A stretch of DNA of 6,188 nt from Actinomycetota bacterium (GCA_903970315.1 CAJCIJ010000016.1:1-6188); one strand, 5' to 3'; numbered from the stretch's first letter, positions 1-5,578 are shown. The notes: generated by a model not told the origin, from the letters alone. Made by a program: numbers and translations.

Positions 1-2
1 CC

Positions 3-1277
3 GGCCAGCTCACCGTCGCGTGGCTGAAGGGGCTGAACGCCTACTTCGACTATTACGACCCGGGCGGTTACCGCTTCGGCGCGATATTCAACCCCGACGA
101 CGACGCCCCCATCTACTTCAAGGCCTCGCTTCAGGGCGCGATCGACGAAGGCCACTTTGACATCGAGGGTCAGGCGACCGTGACGCTCAAGTACGTGGGG
201 CTGTCGGCAGGCGCCGAAGTGCTCGTCTCCGACGCCGGCGCCGTCGGCTGCCTGCACCTGGAAGCGTTGGGCTTCGGCTGGAGCCCGGGGGCGGCCTACA
301 CGTGGGCGACCGAATCGTGGGAACTGATCGGCCACAGCTGTTCGGTCGGTCCCTGGCAGACACTGGAACTCGGCATTGGAGAAGGTGACAACCAGGGTGC
401 GCTCAACACGGCGGCTACTTCAAGCCGCAACGTGCACCTCGGCACGGGCTCCGACCTGATCCAGCTGAGCGGCGCGAGCGGCGCCCCCAAGGTCACCCTC
501 TCAGGCCCTCACGGAGTCCACGTCGAGGTCCCCGCAGATTCCGTGGCGCCCTACTACGTCCACGGCTTCCAGGTGCTGCAGGATCCCACTGAAAAGCGCA
601 CCTGGATCGCAGTCCAGCACGGCGGCGGCGTGTGGAAGATAACGCCGGAGCCCGGCTCGACGGCCGTGACTTCAGTCAAGGCGGCGGTACTGCTGCCGAC
701 TCCGAAAGTCACGGGCCACGTTTCGGGCACAGGCCACGGCAAGCACACGTTCAGCTGGCACATGACCCCGCTTTCCAACGAGAAGGTCGTCTTCTGGGAA
801 AAGGGTAACGGCGTCGACCAGATCATCGGCTCGAGCACTCAAACCCACGGGGTCCTTCACTTCACTCCGAGCGACGGGCCGGGCGGCAGCCGCACGATCG
901 AGGCAGACGTCACGCTCGACAACCGCCCGCGCACCGACGTCACGGTCGCTCGCTTCACGGCGCTCGCGCCGGCCGCGCCGGCAAAGCCGGCGGCGCTCAC
1001 GGTTCACGGCTCAGGCGGGCAGCTGAGCGTGAGCTGGAAGCCGTCTGCCAACGCGCACACCTACCTCGTGCAGGTGCGCGTGACCAAGGGCGATGGCGCG
1101 ACGCTTATCGCCCAGGCCACAGCGCCGCAGCACGCGGTCACAGTCACCGACGCCTCACCGGTAGGGGCGGCGACTATCGCCGTCACGCCCGAGTCGATCA
1201 CCGGTCTCCCCGGGCGCACCGCGACCGCGAAGTTCGCGGTCAAGCCGCCGAAGAAGGCGAAGAGGAAGGGGAAGTAG
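3..1277 (+). CDS. C-terminal part of a large secreted Fn3-containing protein (5' end outside window)
   Basis: The frame is open from the left edge to TAG at 1275-1277, giving 424 visible residues, so an in-frame GTG at 180 is not needed as a start. Residues 1-120 are rich in aromatic residues, Gly and Asp, look beta-rich, and carry two cysteines (about 83 and 113) that could form a disulfide. Residues about 230-321 resemble an Ig/Fn3-like beta sandwich. Residues about 325-413 read as a fibronectin type III domain: a Pro/Ala linker, then GGQLSVSWKPSANAHTYLVQ (the conserved Trp and Tyr of the fold), then AATIAVTPES. The protein ends in a basic tail, KPPKKAKRKGK, without an LPXTG motif or membrane helix. 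Such architecture is typical of exported adhesion or matrix-type proteins of high-GC actinobacteria. The signal peptide would lie upstream and cannot be seen. No enzymatic motif is recognised and the exact function is unknown. It is convergent with the VOC gene, 40 bp apart. Confidence 0.85.
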   Translation, partial: GQLTVAWLKGLNAYFDYYDPGGYRFGAIFNPDDDAPIYFKASLQGAIDEGHFDIEGQATVTLKYVGLSAGAEVLVSDAGAVGCLHLEALGFGWSPGAAYTWATESWELIGHSCSVGPWQTLELGIGEGDNQGALNTAATSSRNVHLGTGSDLIQLSGASGAPKVTLSGPHGVHVEVPADSVAPYYVHGFQVLQDPTEKRTWIAVQHGGGVWKITPEPGSTAVTSVKAAVLLPTPKVTGHVSGTGHGKHTFSWHMTPLSNEKVVFWEKGNGVDQIIGSSTQTHGVLHFTPSDGPGGSRTIEADVTLDNRPRTDVTVARFTALAPAAPAKPAALTVHGSGGQLSVSWKPSANAHTYLVQVRVTKGDGATLIAQATAPQHAVTVTDASPVGAATIAVTPESITGLPGRTATAKFAVKPPKKAKRKGK

Positions 1278-1316
1278 GCAGAGGCGGCCTGAGCACCGCC
1301 CCGCCACGTCCCTGCC
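1277..1316. terminator. weak inverted repeats between convergent genes
   Basis: The 40-bp gap between two convergent stop codons contains GGCGG (1283-1287) pairing with CCGCC (1296-1300) across an 8-nt loop. It is flanked by GGCAG (1277-1281) pairing with CTGCC (1312-1316). Together they could form an imperfect hairpin usable from either side. There is no T-tract, so terminator function is inferred mainly from position. Confidence 0.25.
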
Positions 1317-1317
1317 C

Positions 1318-1773
1318 TCAGGGCTGTGCCTGTAGCTCCCGGGCCGACGGCACCACGATTGCTCCGGATGGCGGTTGGGTTATGCGGATAGCGTTCCCAA
1401 AGGGATCGCGCAGCGCGCAGTCGGTCCCATAGAAGCGCTCCGTGGGCTCCTGGGTGAACTGAACGCCTGCGGCCCGTAATCGCTCGTAGGTGCCGTGGCA
1501 GTCGTCGGTCTGGAAGATCACTCCGCCGCCCGCAGCGCCCTTGGCCACGAGCTCGCGGATCTCCGCAGCGGTGGCCTCGTCGTAAGCCGGCGGTCCCGGG
1601 AGCATCAGGACCAGCTCGACCTCGGGTTGGTCCGGCAGGTTCACAGTGAGAAAGCGCATCACGCCGAGGTCGGCGTCGGTATGTACGACCATGCCGAGCT
1701 TGCCGACGTAGAAGTCGAGCGCTTCGTCCTGGTCGAGAACGTGAATGAAGGTGTGGCTGATTCGTTTGAGCAT
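1318..1773 (-). CDS. VOC (glyoxalase/bleomycin-resistance fold) family protein
   Basis: The product is a 151-residue single-subunit member of the vicinal oxygen chelate superfamily. These are small cytosolic metal-binding proteins that include glyoxalase I, extradiol dioxygenases and antibiotic-binding proteins. The N-terminal half begins LKRISHTFIHVLDQDEALDF, followed by FYVGKLGM, the usual first beta-alpha-beta module. The second half contains GGGVIFQTDD, an amphipathic helix ERLRAAGV, and the hallmark end DPFGNAIRITQP. ATG at 1773 is chosen because family members typically begin just before the K-R-I-S-H motif. An in-frame GTG at 1782 would add three residues. Neither start has a clear Shine-Dalgarno. 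It lies 52 nt downstream of the AraC-type gene on the same strand with no obvious promoter between them, so it is probably co-transcribed with it. Small stand-alone AraC regulators next to VOC proteins are a recurring pairing in actinobacteria. The substrate cannot be told from sequence. Confidence 0.9.
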   Translation of the reverse strand: MLKRISHTFIHVLDQDEALDFYVGKLGMVVHTDADLGVMRFLTVNLPDQPEVELVLMLPGPPAYDEATAAEIRELVAKGAAGGGVIFQTDDCHGTYERLRAAGVQFTQEPTERFYGTDCALRDPFGNAIRITQPPSGAIVVPSARELQAQP

Positions 1774-1825
1774 GGGCGTCACGTTAGACGGCGCTGCCGC
1801 GGCCCGCTACTCCGAATCTGCTCTC

Positions 1826-2230
1826 TTACCCGGCCGGTCGCAGCCAGGCCATCGCCCAGCAGGCGGGCACGCGTAACGCGGCGCCGTCGCCGGCAAAGCG
1901 GGCGCGGTAGGCCAAGGGCGGCTCACCGACGATCTCACGGAATGTGCGAGTGAACGTGCCGATGCTGTTGAATCCGACGTCGAGGCAGATGTCGGTGACG
2001 CGACGGTCGGTCTCGCGCAACAGCTCCATCGCACGCTCCACTCGGCGGCGTTGCAGGTAACGGTGTGGGGTCTCGCCAAAAGTCGCCCGGAACTGGCGGC
2101 TGAAGTGCGCGGGCGAGACATGGGCGACACGCGCCAGCGCCGGCACATCCAGCGGCTGCGCAAACGCGCGGTCCATCGTGTCGCGAGCCCGCAACATGCG
2201 GCGATTGCGGTCCTCGACGGCGTGCGACAC
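1826..2230 (-). CDS. small AraC-family helix-turn-helix transcriptional regulator
   Basis: The product is a 134-residue DNA-binding protein that is essentially just the AraC/XylS C-terminal domain, without a fused ligand-binding domain. Two helix-turn-helix units are visible. The first is at residues about 27-52 (DVPALARVAHVSPAHFSRQF, then the RATFGETPHRYL linker). The second is at about 78-102 (VTDICLDVGFNSIGTFTRTF, then VGEPPLAYR), with the conserved Gly-Phe and Pro/Tyr-Arg of the family signature. A tail VPACWAMAWLRPAG follows. The frame stays open to an ATG at 2401, but the extra residues are low-complexity and overlap antisense to the YadA-like ORF. GTG 2230 is therefore preferred. ATG 2197, with GAGGA about 15 nt upstream, is the alternative. 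The stop is TAA at 1826-1828. It probably heads a transcription unit with the VOC gene, and a palindrome lies just upstream of its start. The ligand and regulon are unknown. Confidence 0.88.
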   Translation of the reverse strand: MSHAVEDRNRRMLRARDTMDRAFAQPLDVPALARVAHVSPAHFSRQFRATFGETPHRYLQRRRVERAMELLRETDRRVTDICLDVGFNSIGTFTRTFREIVGEPPLAYRARFAGDGAALRVPACWAMAWLRPAG

Positions 2231-2236
2231 GGAGCC

Positions 2237-2251
2237 CAAGCGTATTGCTTG
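2237..2251. promoter_or_regulatory. candidate operator palindrome in the AraC/YadA-like divergent gap
   Basis: CAAGC-GTATT-GCTTG is a perfect 5-bp inverted repeat with a 5-nt spacer. It lies 6 nt upstream of the preferred GTG of the AraC-type gene and inside the 49-bp gap between two divergent starts. It is one of the few AT-containing patches in the area. An operator or autoregulatory role is inferred. AraC proteins often bind direct repeats, so this could equally be chance. Confidence 0.3.
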
Positions 2252-2279
2252 CGCCTCGGGGCCTGGCCCGAAGGCGCTA

Positions 2280-2555
2280 GTGCGAGTGAGTAGCGGCACG
2301 GCCAGCGGTTCTGTGGCGTCGATCAGCGGCGGGTACCTGGGCGTCGCACACGGTCCCGTGGCATGGGTCGGCGGCGGCGAGGGCAACCTCGCCAGTGGCA
2401 AGTGGAGCGTGGTGATCGGCGGCGGATCAAATCACGCCACGGCGGAACTGACGTGGGTCGGGGGTGCTCGTGGAAACAAGGCCTGCGGCGAAGACACGTC
2501 GATTTTTGCGTCGTTCAACGAAGAAGACTGCGGTACGTACAACCGCGACGACTGA
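2280..2555 (+). CDS. short YadA-head-like repeat protein, probably a truncated surface-protein remnant
   Basis: The 91-residue ORF is almost wholly built of repeats of about 15 residues with the pattern N-x-A-x-G-x-x-S-x-V-x-G-G. This pattern is characteristic of the left-handed beta-roll head of YadA-like trimeric adhesins and related bacterial repeat proteins. Clear units are NLASGKWSVVIGGGS and NHATAELTWVGGARG, with more diverged units on either side, then a polar tail EEDCGTYNRDD. GTG 2280 is chosen because GAAGG (2270-2274) sits 5 nt upstream; GTG 2286 is an alternative. The frame is open further upstream to 2178, but that part is antisense to the AraC gene and shows no repeat pattern. 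There is no signal peptide, stalk or membrane anchor, whereas real members are usually hundreds of residues long. I read it as the 3' remnant of a larger gene whose 5' part was lost. A genuine small secreted or intracellular beta-roll protein cannot be excluded. A strong hairpin follows the stop codon, consistent with a once or still transcribed gene. Confidence 0.5.
   Translation: MRVSSGTASGSVASISGGYLGVAHGPVAWVGGGEGNLASGKWSVVIGGGSNHATAELTWVGGARGNKACGEDTSIFASFNEEDCGTYNRDD
2292..2519 (+). repeat. five degenerate 15-16-residue YadA-head-like protein repeats
   Basis: At protein level the units start at about residues 5, 20, 36, 51 and 66 of the short ORF. Each carries a small-residue/Ala-Gly turn and most end in Gly-Gly. 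The DNA copies are diverged rather than identical, so this is an old repeat and not a recent tandem duplication. The last unit replaces the consensus Ser-Gly with Cys-Gly. Confidence 0.6.
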
Positions 2556-2571
2556 CTGGCGCCACGTCGAT

Positions 2572-2599
2572 CCGCGCCCGGGCTCCGGTCCGGGCGCGG
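2572..2599 (+). terminator. strong GC hairpin downstream of the YadA-like ORF
   Basis: A perfect 10-bp stem, CCGCGCCCGG (2572-2581) with CCGGGCGCGG (2590-2599), closes an 8-nt loop. It begins 16 nt after the stop at 2555. No uninterrupted T-run follows (only CTTTGTTG about 11 nt later), as is common for actinobacterial terminators. Position and stem strength support transcription termination. Confidence 0.55.
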
Positions 2600-2605
2600 C
2601 AGCGC

Positions 2606-2675
2606 CGCGCTTTGTTGAGCGCGAGGCCGACTCAGGCTCGCCAACCCGAGGATTTCTCCCGGGGTCCGAGTCGGC
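2606..2675. other. two further inverted repeats in the 2556-2748 intergenic stretch
   Basis: The first is CGCGCT (2606-2611) with AGCGCG (2618-2623), loop TTGTTG. The second is GCCGACTC (2626-2633) with GAGTCGGC (2668-2675), an 8-bp perfect stem closing a 34-nt loop that could itself fold. No coding potential is convincing here. With the upstream terminator-like hairpin they form an array of three stem-loops. They may reinforce termination or insulate the next gene. Confidence 0.35.
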
Positions 2676-2711
2676 GCCGGCCACGCCAAGCGCCGTGCCC
2701 GTCACGTGGCC

Positions 2712-2739
2712 TTGACCGCATCCCTATCTGTAGTACCTT
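2712..2739 (+). promoter_or_regulatory. candidate sigma-70-type promoter of the collagen-like gene
   Basis: TTGACC (2712-2717) matches five of six bases of the -35 consensus. TACCTT (2734-2739) fits a TANNNT -10 at 16-nt spacing. Transcription would begin near 2746, giving a nearly leaderless message for ATG 2749 or a leader of about 24 nt for ATG 2770. TAGTAC (2731-2736) is a poorer -10 at 13-nt spacing. Confidence 0.4.
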
Positions 2740-2748
2740 TTTCGCTTC

Positions 2749-4644
2749 ATGCAGACGAGGCGGGCTCGCATGCGGATGCGCCCCAACCCACGCTCACGCG
2801 CGGGGCGTGGCACCTCGGGCTTTGACGCAACGAGCCGCTTGGCCCTGCGACTGTCCCGGTTGGCCTGTGGCGGCCGGCTGACCACGGCCGGCTTGGCGTG
2901 CGCCGCAGCGCTGCTGGTTGGGCCACCCGCCGTCGCGGCCGCTAGCCCCGGCTTGACGCTACCGGCGACCCTCGCATCGCACAGCAGCCACCACGCCAAG
3001 GCCAAGAAGCCGACTGTCGTGATCACGGCAAAGCAGGTCGACTCGGTGCCGGCGCCAGGAAAGCCCGGGACGCTTGTCTACTCCGGCGTCGCCAACGTGA
3101 AGCCCGGCGACTTCATCGCCATCGGCGTCGGCCCGCACGCGCCCAACGGCTTCCTTGGCCGCGCCGTATCGGTGTCGCAGAAGAAGGGCGAGACACTCGT
3201 AAAGACCGTGCCGGCGTCGCTGATCGAAGCGGTCCCGACAGGCTCGATCAACGAGACGCTCAAGAACAGCGCAGCGCCGACCAAGGCGCGACTCGCGGGC
3301 GCGTTCTCATGCAAGGGCAGCGGATCGGCGACTTTCACAGCAACGGCGAAGTTCAATGCCAGCCTCAGCCTCAAAGCCCACTGGACCTTTTTTGAAGGCC
3401 TGGAAAGCGCGAGCCTGACAGCCAACGCGGGGGCAAGCGCCGGACTGAGCGGCGTCGTCGCCGCTTCCGCCAGTTGCAAGCTCCCAAAGACCATCCTGCT
3501 GTCGACCCCCGGACCCAGCGCAACGTTCTTCGTGAGCGGGGTCCCGGTGGTGCTGAAGTCCAACATCAAGGTGTACGTCGAAGGCGGCGCCAGCGCGGAA
3601 GGCTCGCTTTCAAGCAGTGTGAACGCGGGCATCAGTGCGGTCGCGGGCGTCGGCTGGACCGACCGCCGCGGTTTCTATCCAATCGGCTCGCTCAACAAGA
3701 GCTTCGTCTTCAACCCACCAACCGTGCAAGCGAGCGGCACGGTCTACGTCAACGTCATCCCCCAGCTGAACGTCCTCGTCTACGGCGTTGCCGGGCCCGA
3801 GATGACGCTGAAGGCCGGTCTGAACCTGAGTGCCAACCTCAAAAAGAACCCGTGCTGGACGCTCACAGCGCCCGTGAACCTGACCGCAGCGCTCGTTGCG
3901 CCCGAGCTCAAGCTCAGTAGCCCGTCGCTGACCATCTTCAGCAGAATCTTCCCGCTTGCGCAGGCGCAAGGCGGTTGCCTGGCCGAAACGACCACGACAA
4001 CCACGTCCACGAGCACAACCAGCTCGACGGGCTCCACGGGCACCACCGGTTCGACCGGTGCCACCGGCTCGACCGGACCGAGCGGCGCCAGCGGCCCCAC
4101 AGGCTCGACCGGTCCCAGTGGGCCGACGGGTGTCACAGGAACCACCGGCTTGACCGGACCCACCGGCGCCAGCGGCGCCAGCGGCCCCACAGGCTCAACT
4201 GGTCCCAGTGGGGCGACGGGCTCGACCGGACCCAGCGGCTCGACCGGACCCACCGGCGCCAGCGGTCCGACCGGTGTTACCGGCTCGACAGGGAGCACGG
4301 GCACCACGACCACCACGACGACAACGACCGAATCAACGACCACAACGACCGAATCAACGACCACAACGACCGAACCGACAACCACAACGACCACAACGAC
4401 CGAACCAACCGAACCGGGCTGCACGGGATCCACGGGATCGACCGGCTCGACTGGGTCATCGGGATCCACCGGCGCCACCGGCGCCACCGGATCGACAGGA
4501 TCGACGGGCTGCACTGGCTCGACTGGCTCCACGGGCTCCACCGGCGTCACGAGCAAGTCTGCCGGCGTCGCGAGTGCGCCCAGCCGGGTCGTCAGTGAGT
4601 ACAGCGGCGTCGCAGCAGGCGTTACAGGCCAGGCGGTCGTCTGA
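2749..4644 (+). CDS. secreted protein with collagen-like Gly-X-Y C-terminal stalk
   Basis: 631 residues. An Arg-rich N-terminus is followed by a hydrophobic stretch (about 44-65) and an AVAAA-S cleavage-like site, so it is probably exported. Residues about 86-410 form a globular, beta-rich region of unrecognised family. They begin [20 protein letters not shown], include [25 protein letters not shown] and alternating Ala/Ser/Gly strands, and carry cysteines at 188, 243, 369 and 410. A Thr-rich linker (414-427) leads to 30 uninterrupted Gly-X-Y triplets (428-518). A Thr/Glu/Pro stalk (519-556) and a second run of 14 or more triplets (557-599) follow, the second containing Cys558 and Cys588. The C-terminus (600-631) has no LPXTG and no membrane helix, so it may be released or held non-covalently. 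Start: ATG 2749 gives a long n-region, while ATG 2770 has GAGG at 2757-2760 and is a serious alternative. Bacterial collagen-like proteins usually form extended trimeric stalks in adhesins or spore/surface filaments; trimerisation here is inferred. The ligand is unknown. Confidence 0.9.
   Translation: MQTRRARMRMRPNPRSRAGRGTSGFDATSRLALRLSRLACGGRLTTAGLACAAALLVGPPAVAAASPGLTLPATLASHSSHHAKAKKPTVVITAKQVDSVPAPGKPGTLVYSGVANVKPGDFIAIGVGPHAPNGFLGRAVSVSQKKGETLVKTVPASLIEAVPTGSINETLKNSAAPTKARLAGAFSCKGSGSATFTATAKFNASLSLKAHWTFFEGLESASLTANAGASAGLSGVVAASASCKLPKTILLSTPGPSATFFVSGVPVVLKSNIKVYVEGGASAEGSLSSSVNAGISAVAGVGWTDRRGFYPIGSLNKSFVFNPPTVQASGTVYVNVIPQLNVLVYGVAGPEMTLKAGLNLSANLKKNPCWTLTAPVNLTAALVAPELKLSSPSLTIFSRIFPLAQAQGGCLAETTTTTTSTSTTSSTGSTGTTGSTGATGSTGPSGASGPTGSTGPSGPTGVTGTTGLTGPTGASGASGPTGSTGPSGATGSTGPSGSTGPTGASGPTGVTGSTGSTGTTTTTTTTTESTTTTTESTTTTTEPTTTTTTTTEPTEPGCTGSTGSTGSTGSSGSTGATGATGSTGSTGCTGSTGSTGSTGVTSKSAGVASAPSRVVSEYSGVAAGVTGQAVV
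2757..2760 (+). promoter_or_regulatory. GAGG Shine-Dalgarno favouring the internal ATG 2770
   Basis: GAGG followed by a 9-nt spacer precedes ATG 2770. ATG 2749 has no Shine-Dalgarno and would need leaderless initiation. The difference is seven N-terminal residues of the signal-peptide n-region. Confidence 0.35.
4030..4302 (+). repeat. collagen-like block 1 (30 Gly-X-Y triplets)
   Basis: Glycine occupies every third residue from 428 to 518 without interruption. X-Y pairs are mainly Ser-Thr, Pro-Ser, Pro-Thr, Ala-Ser, Ala-Thr and Val-Thr. A higher-order unit beginning [13 protein letters not shown] recurs 30 residues (90 bp) apart at 446 and 476, with a partial GASGPTG copy at 503. This indicates growth by longer duplications as well as 9-bp steps. 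The Y position is mostly Thr or Ser rather than Pro. Confidence 0.9.
4303..4416 (+). repeat. Thr/Glu/Pro stalk with 21-bp tandem repeats
   Basis: Two identical 21-bp copies (4330-4350 and 4351-4371) are followed by a diverged third (4372-4392). Each encodes E-S/P-T-T-T-T-T. The stretch is a likely extended, possibly O-glycosylated linker between two collagen-like rods. It is prone to slippage and to assembly or length variation. Confidence 0.8.
4417..4545 (+). repeat. collagen-like block 2 with cysteines
   Basis: Glycine is at every third residue from 557 to 599. The X-Y pairs are mostly Ser-Thr and Ala-Thr. Two triplets read Gly-Cys-Thr, at Cys558 near the start and Cys588 about two thirds through. 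Cysteine inside Gly-X-Y tracts is rare and could cross-link chains of a trimer. Confidence 0.85.
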
Positions 4645-4675
4645 CCCGGCGTCGATTACCCGCGACCTGGAATCA

Positions 4676-4711
4676 CGGCCCGCAGGGCCGCCCAGCCCTG
4701 CCCACGGGCCG
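4676..4711. terminator. candidate bidirectional terminator between collagen-like and channel genes
   Basis: CGGCCCG (4676-4682) pairs with CGGGCCG (4705-4711), stacked on CAGGGC (4683-4688) with GCCCTG (4695-4700) around a 6-nt loop. This gives 13 bp with a single 4-nt bulge. It starts 31 nt after the + strand stop at 4644 and 16 nt after the - strand stop at 4728-4730, so it can serve both convergent genes. It lacks a T-tract on either side. Confidence 0.5.
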
Positions 4712-4727
4712 CCGACGGCAGTCGCGT

Positions 4728-5504
4728 CTAAGCCGGCGCCTGCTCCAGCAGTGCAAGCCGTGCCATCTCGGCGCCACTCGTCTTATAGGGCGAGATCACG
4801 CTGTCGGCGCCGGCGCGCCGCAGCTTCTTCTCGGTGTCCTCGACCGTAGCGCGCGCCACGATTGCTATGTCTGCCCGCAGCTCGCGCGCGGTGAGCGTGA
4901 TGAAGACGTTGATCGCGTCGGAGTCGGCACAGACCAGGATCGATCGCGCGCGCGCAATGCCCGCCTCCAGGAGGACAGCGTCCTCGGCGGCATCACCCTC
5001 GACGAAGCCTATGCCCAACCGCTCGGCCAGCTGGCGGCTTGCGGGGTCGCGGTCCACCACGACGCACCCAGCACCCGCTGCATGCAGGTCGCGCGCCACC
5101 TGCTGGCCCACTCGGCCAAAGCCGCAGATGATGTGGTGACTTGTCATCGAGTCGATCGCTCTCTGGGTGCGCCGGAGTGACAGCAGGTCCGCGAGGTGGC
5201 CGGCGACAAACAGCTCCGCGACCACCGCCAGGGCGTAGAAGAGCGTACCGACGCCCAGGATCACCAGCGCGACTTCGACGATCTGGCCGATAGTTGAATG
5301 TGGGTGGGGAAAGCCGCCCACCGTGGCCGCCGTGTCAAGTGCCCACCGAAACGCGTACCAGAAGCCGACACCCTCAGACAGCGACAGGCCCACGGCGCCA
5401 AGGAGCAGAAGCACGGTCACTGTCGCGCCCGAGGCCGCCAGGCGCCGCACGAAGACCATCAACTGTCGGCGTGTTACGTCGCTGGGGCGAACCGGCTCGT
5501 CCAT
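4728..5504 (-). CDS. two-TM ion-channel-like protein with RCK/TrkA-N NAD-binding domain
   Basis: 258 residues. The architecture is that of MthK/Kch-type channels: a membrane helix (about 26-43), a pore loop (about 48-66), a second helix (about 72-100), then a cytoplasmic Rossmann domain. The Rossmann part has HIICGFGRVGQQVARDL with G-x-G-x-x-G at 128-133 and an acidic residue ending strand 2 (VVVDRDP, Asp151), as in RCK/TrkA-N nucleotide-binding domains. It continues FVEGDAAEDAVLLEAGI and ends soon after VISPYKTSGAEMARLAL, so there is no TrkA-C/RCK-C lobe. The position of the selectivity filter reads TVGGFP instead of TVGYGD, so K+ selectivity, or even conduction, is uncertain. Start: ATG 5504 gives the proper N-terminus, with GGAGG (5517-5521) upstream. 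The open frame beyond it to 5714 is low-complexity and antisense to the flavoprotein. It is divergent from that gene and convergent with the collagen-like gene. Confidence 0.88.
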   Translation of the reverse strand: MDEPVRPSDVTRRQLMVFVRRLAASGATVTVLLLLGAVGLSLSEGVGFWYAFRWALDTAATVGGFPHPHSTIGQIVEVALVILGVGTLFYALAVVAELFVAGHLADLLSLRRTQRAIDSMTSHHIICGFGRVGQQVARDLHAAGAGCVVVDRDPASRQLAERLGIGFVEGDAAEDAVLLEAGIARARSILVCADSDAINVFITLTARELRADIAIVARATVEDTEKKLRRAGADSVISPYKTSGAEMARLALLEQAPA

Positions 5505-5513
5505 GCCTGCAAT

Positions 5514-5521
5514 GATCCTCC
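5514..5521 (-). promoter_or_regulatory. Shine-Dalgarno of the channel gene
   Basis: On the minus strand GGAGGATC lies upstream of ATG 5504. The GGAGG core is strong, but the spacing of about 12 nt after the GGAGGAT core is on the long side. It still supports ATG 5504 over the longer frame. Confidence 0.5.
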
Positions 5522-5537
5522 AAGACAGCCCGCGCCG

Positions 5538-5560
5538 CCCGCGGGAGCTTGCACCGCGGG
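5538..5560. promoter_or_regulatory. inverted repeat in divergent channel/flavoprotein control region
   Basis: CCCGCGG (5538-5544) and CCGCGGG (5554-5560) form a 7-bp perfect inverted repeat around a 9-nt spacer, midway in the 114-bp intergenic gap. It could be an operator or a leader hairpin of the channel transcript. High GC raises the chance of coincidence. Confidence 0.3.
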
Positions 5561-5567
5561 GGCCTGC

Positions 5568-5578
5568 ACTGTCACAGT
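5568..5578. promoter_or_regulatory. ACTGT-C-ACAGT palindrome, candidate operator
   Basis: An 11-bp palindrome with 5-bp arms and a single central base lies 40 nt upstream of the flavoprotein start, in an otherwise GC-rich gap. The spacing suits a repressor site overlapping a + strand promoter. I could not identify a convincing -10/-35 pair, and the cognate regulator is unknown. Confidence 0.3.

Noticed and set aside
1495..1953. 152-residue + strand ORF over the AraC/VOC unit
   Set aside because: It is antisense to two well-recognised genes and Arg-rich with no domain.
2231..2401. 57-residue N-terminal extension of the AraC regulator to ATG 2401
   Set aside because: It is low-complexity Pro/Ala sequence unlike any AraC N-terminus and antisense to the YadA-like repeats. 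A short regulator starting at 2230 or 2197 fits the family.
2427..2705. Minus-strand ORFs over the 2556-2748 gap as a possible small gene
   Set aside because: They overlap the antisense of the YadA-like repeats, are Arg/Pro/Ser-rich, lack a Shine-Dalgarno and run through the hairpins.
4330..4392. CRISPR-like short direct repeats
   Set aside because: The 21-bp units are contiguous without spacers and are in-frame codons of the Thr stalk.
3780..4556. 258-residue minus-strand ORF rich in Val-Glu-Pro-Val and Val-Asp-Pro repeats
   Set aside because: It is the antisense reading of the Gly-X-Y and Thr repeats. Period-3 repeats free of stops keep all frames open. It has no start context, and the + strand reading has a signal peptide and collagen pattern.
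3975..4598. 207-residue + strand ORF rich in His, Asp and Arg
   Set aside because: It is the alternative frame of the same repeat region, with composition dictated by the repeats and no Shine-Dalgarno or domain.
4208..4849. 213-residue + strand Arg/Pro/Ala-rich ORF crossing the collagen gene end
   Set aside because: It is another frame of the repeat, running through the terminator and into the antisense of the channel gene. It has no recognisable domain.
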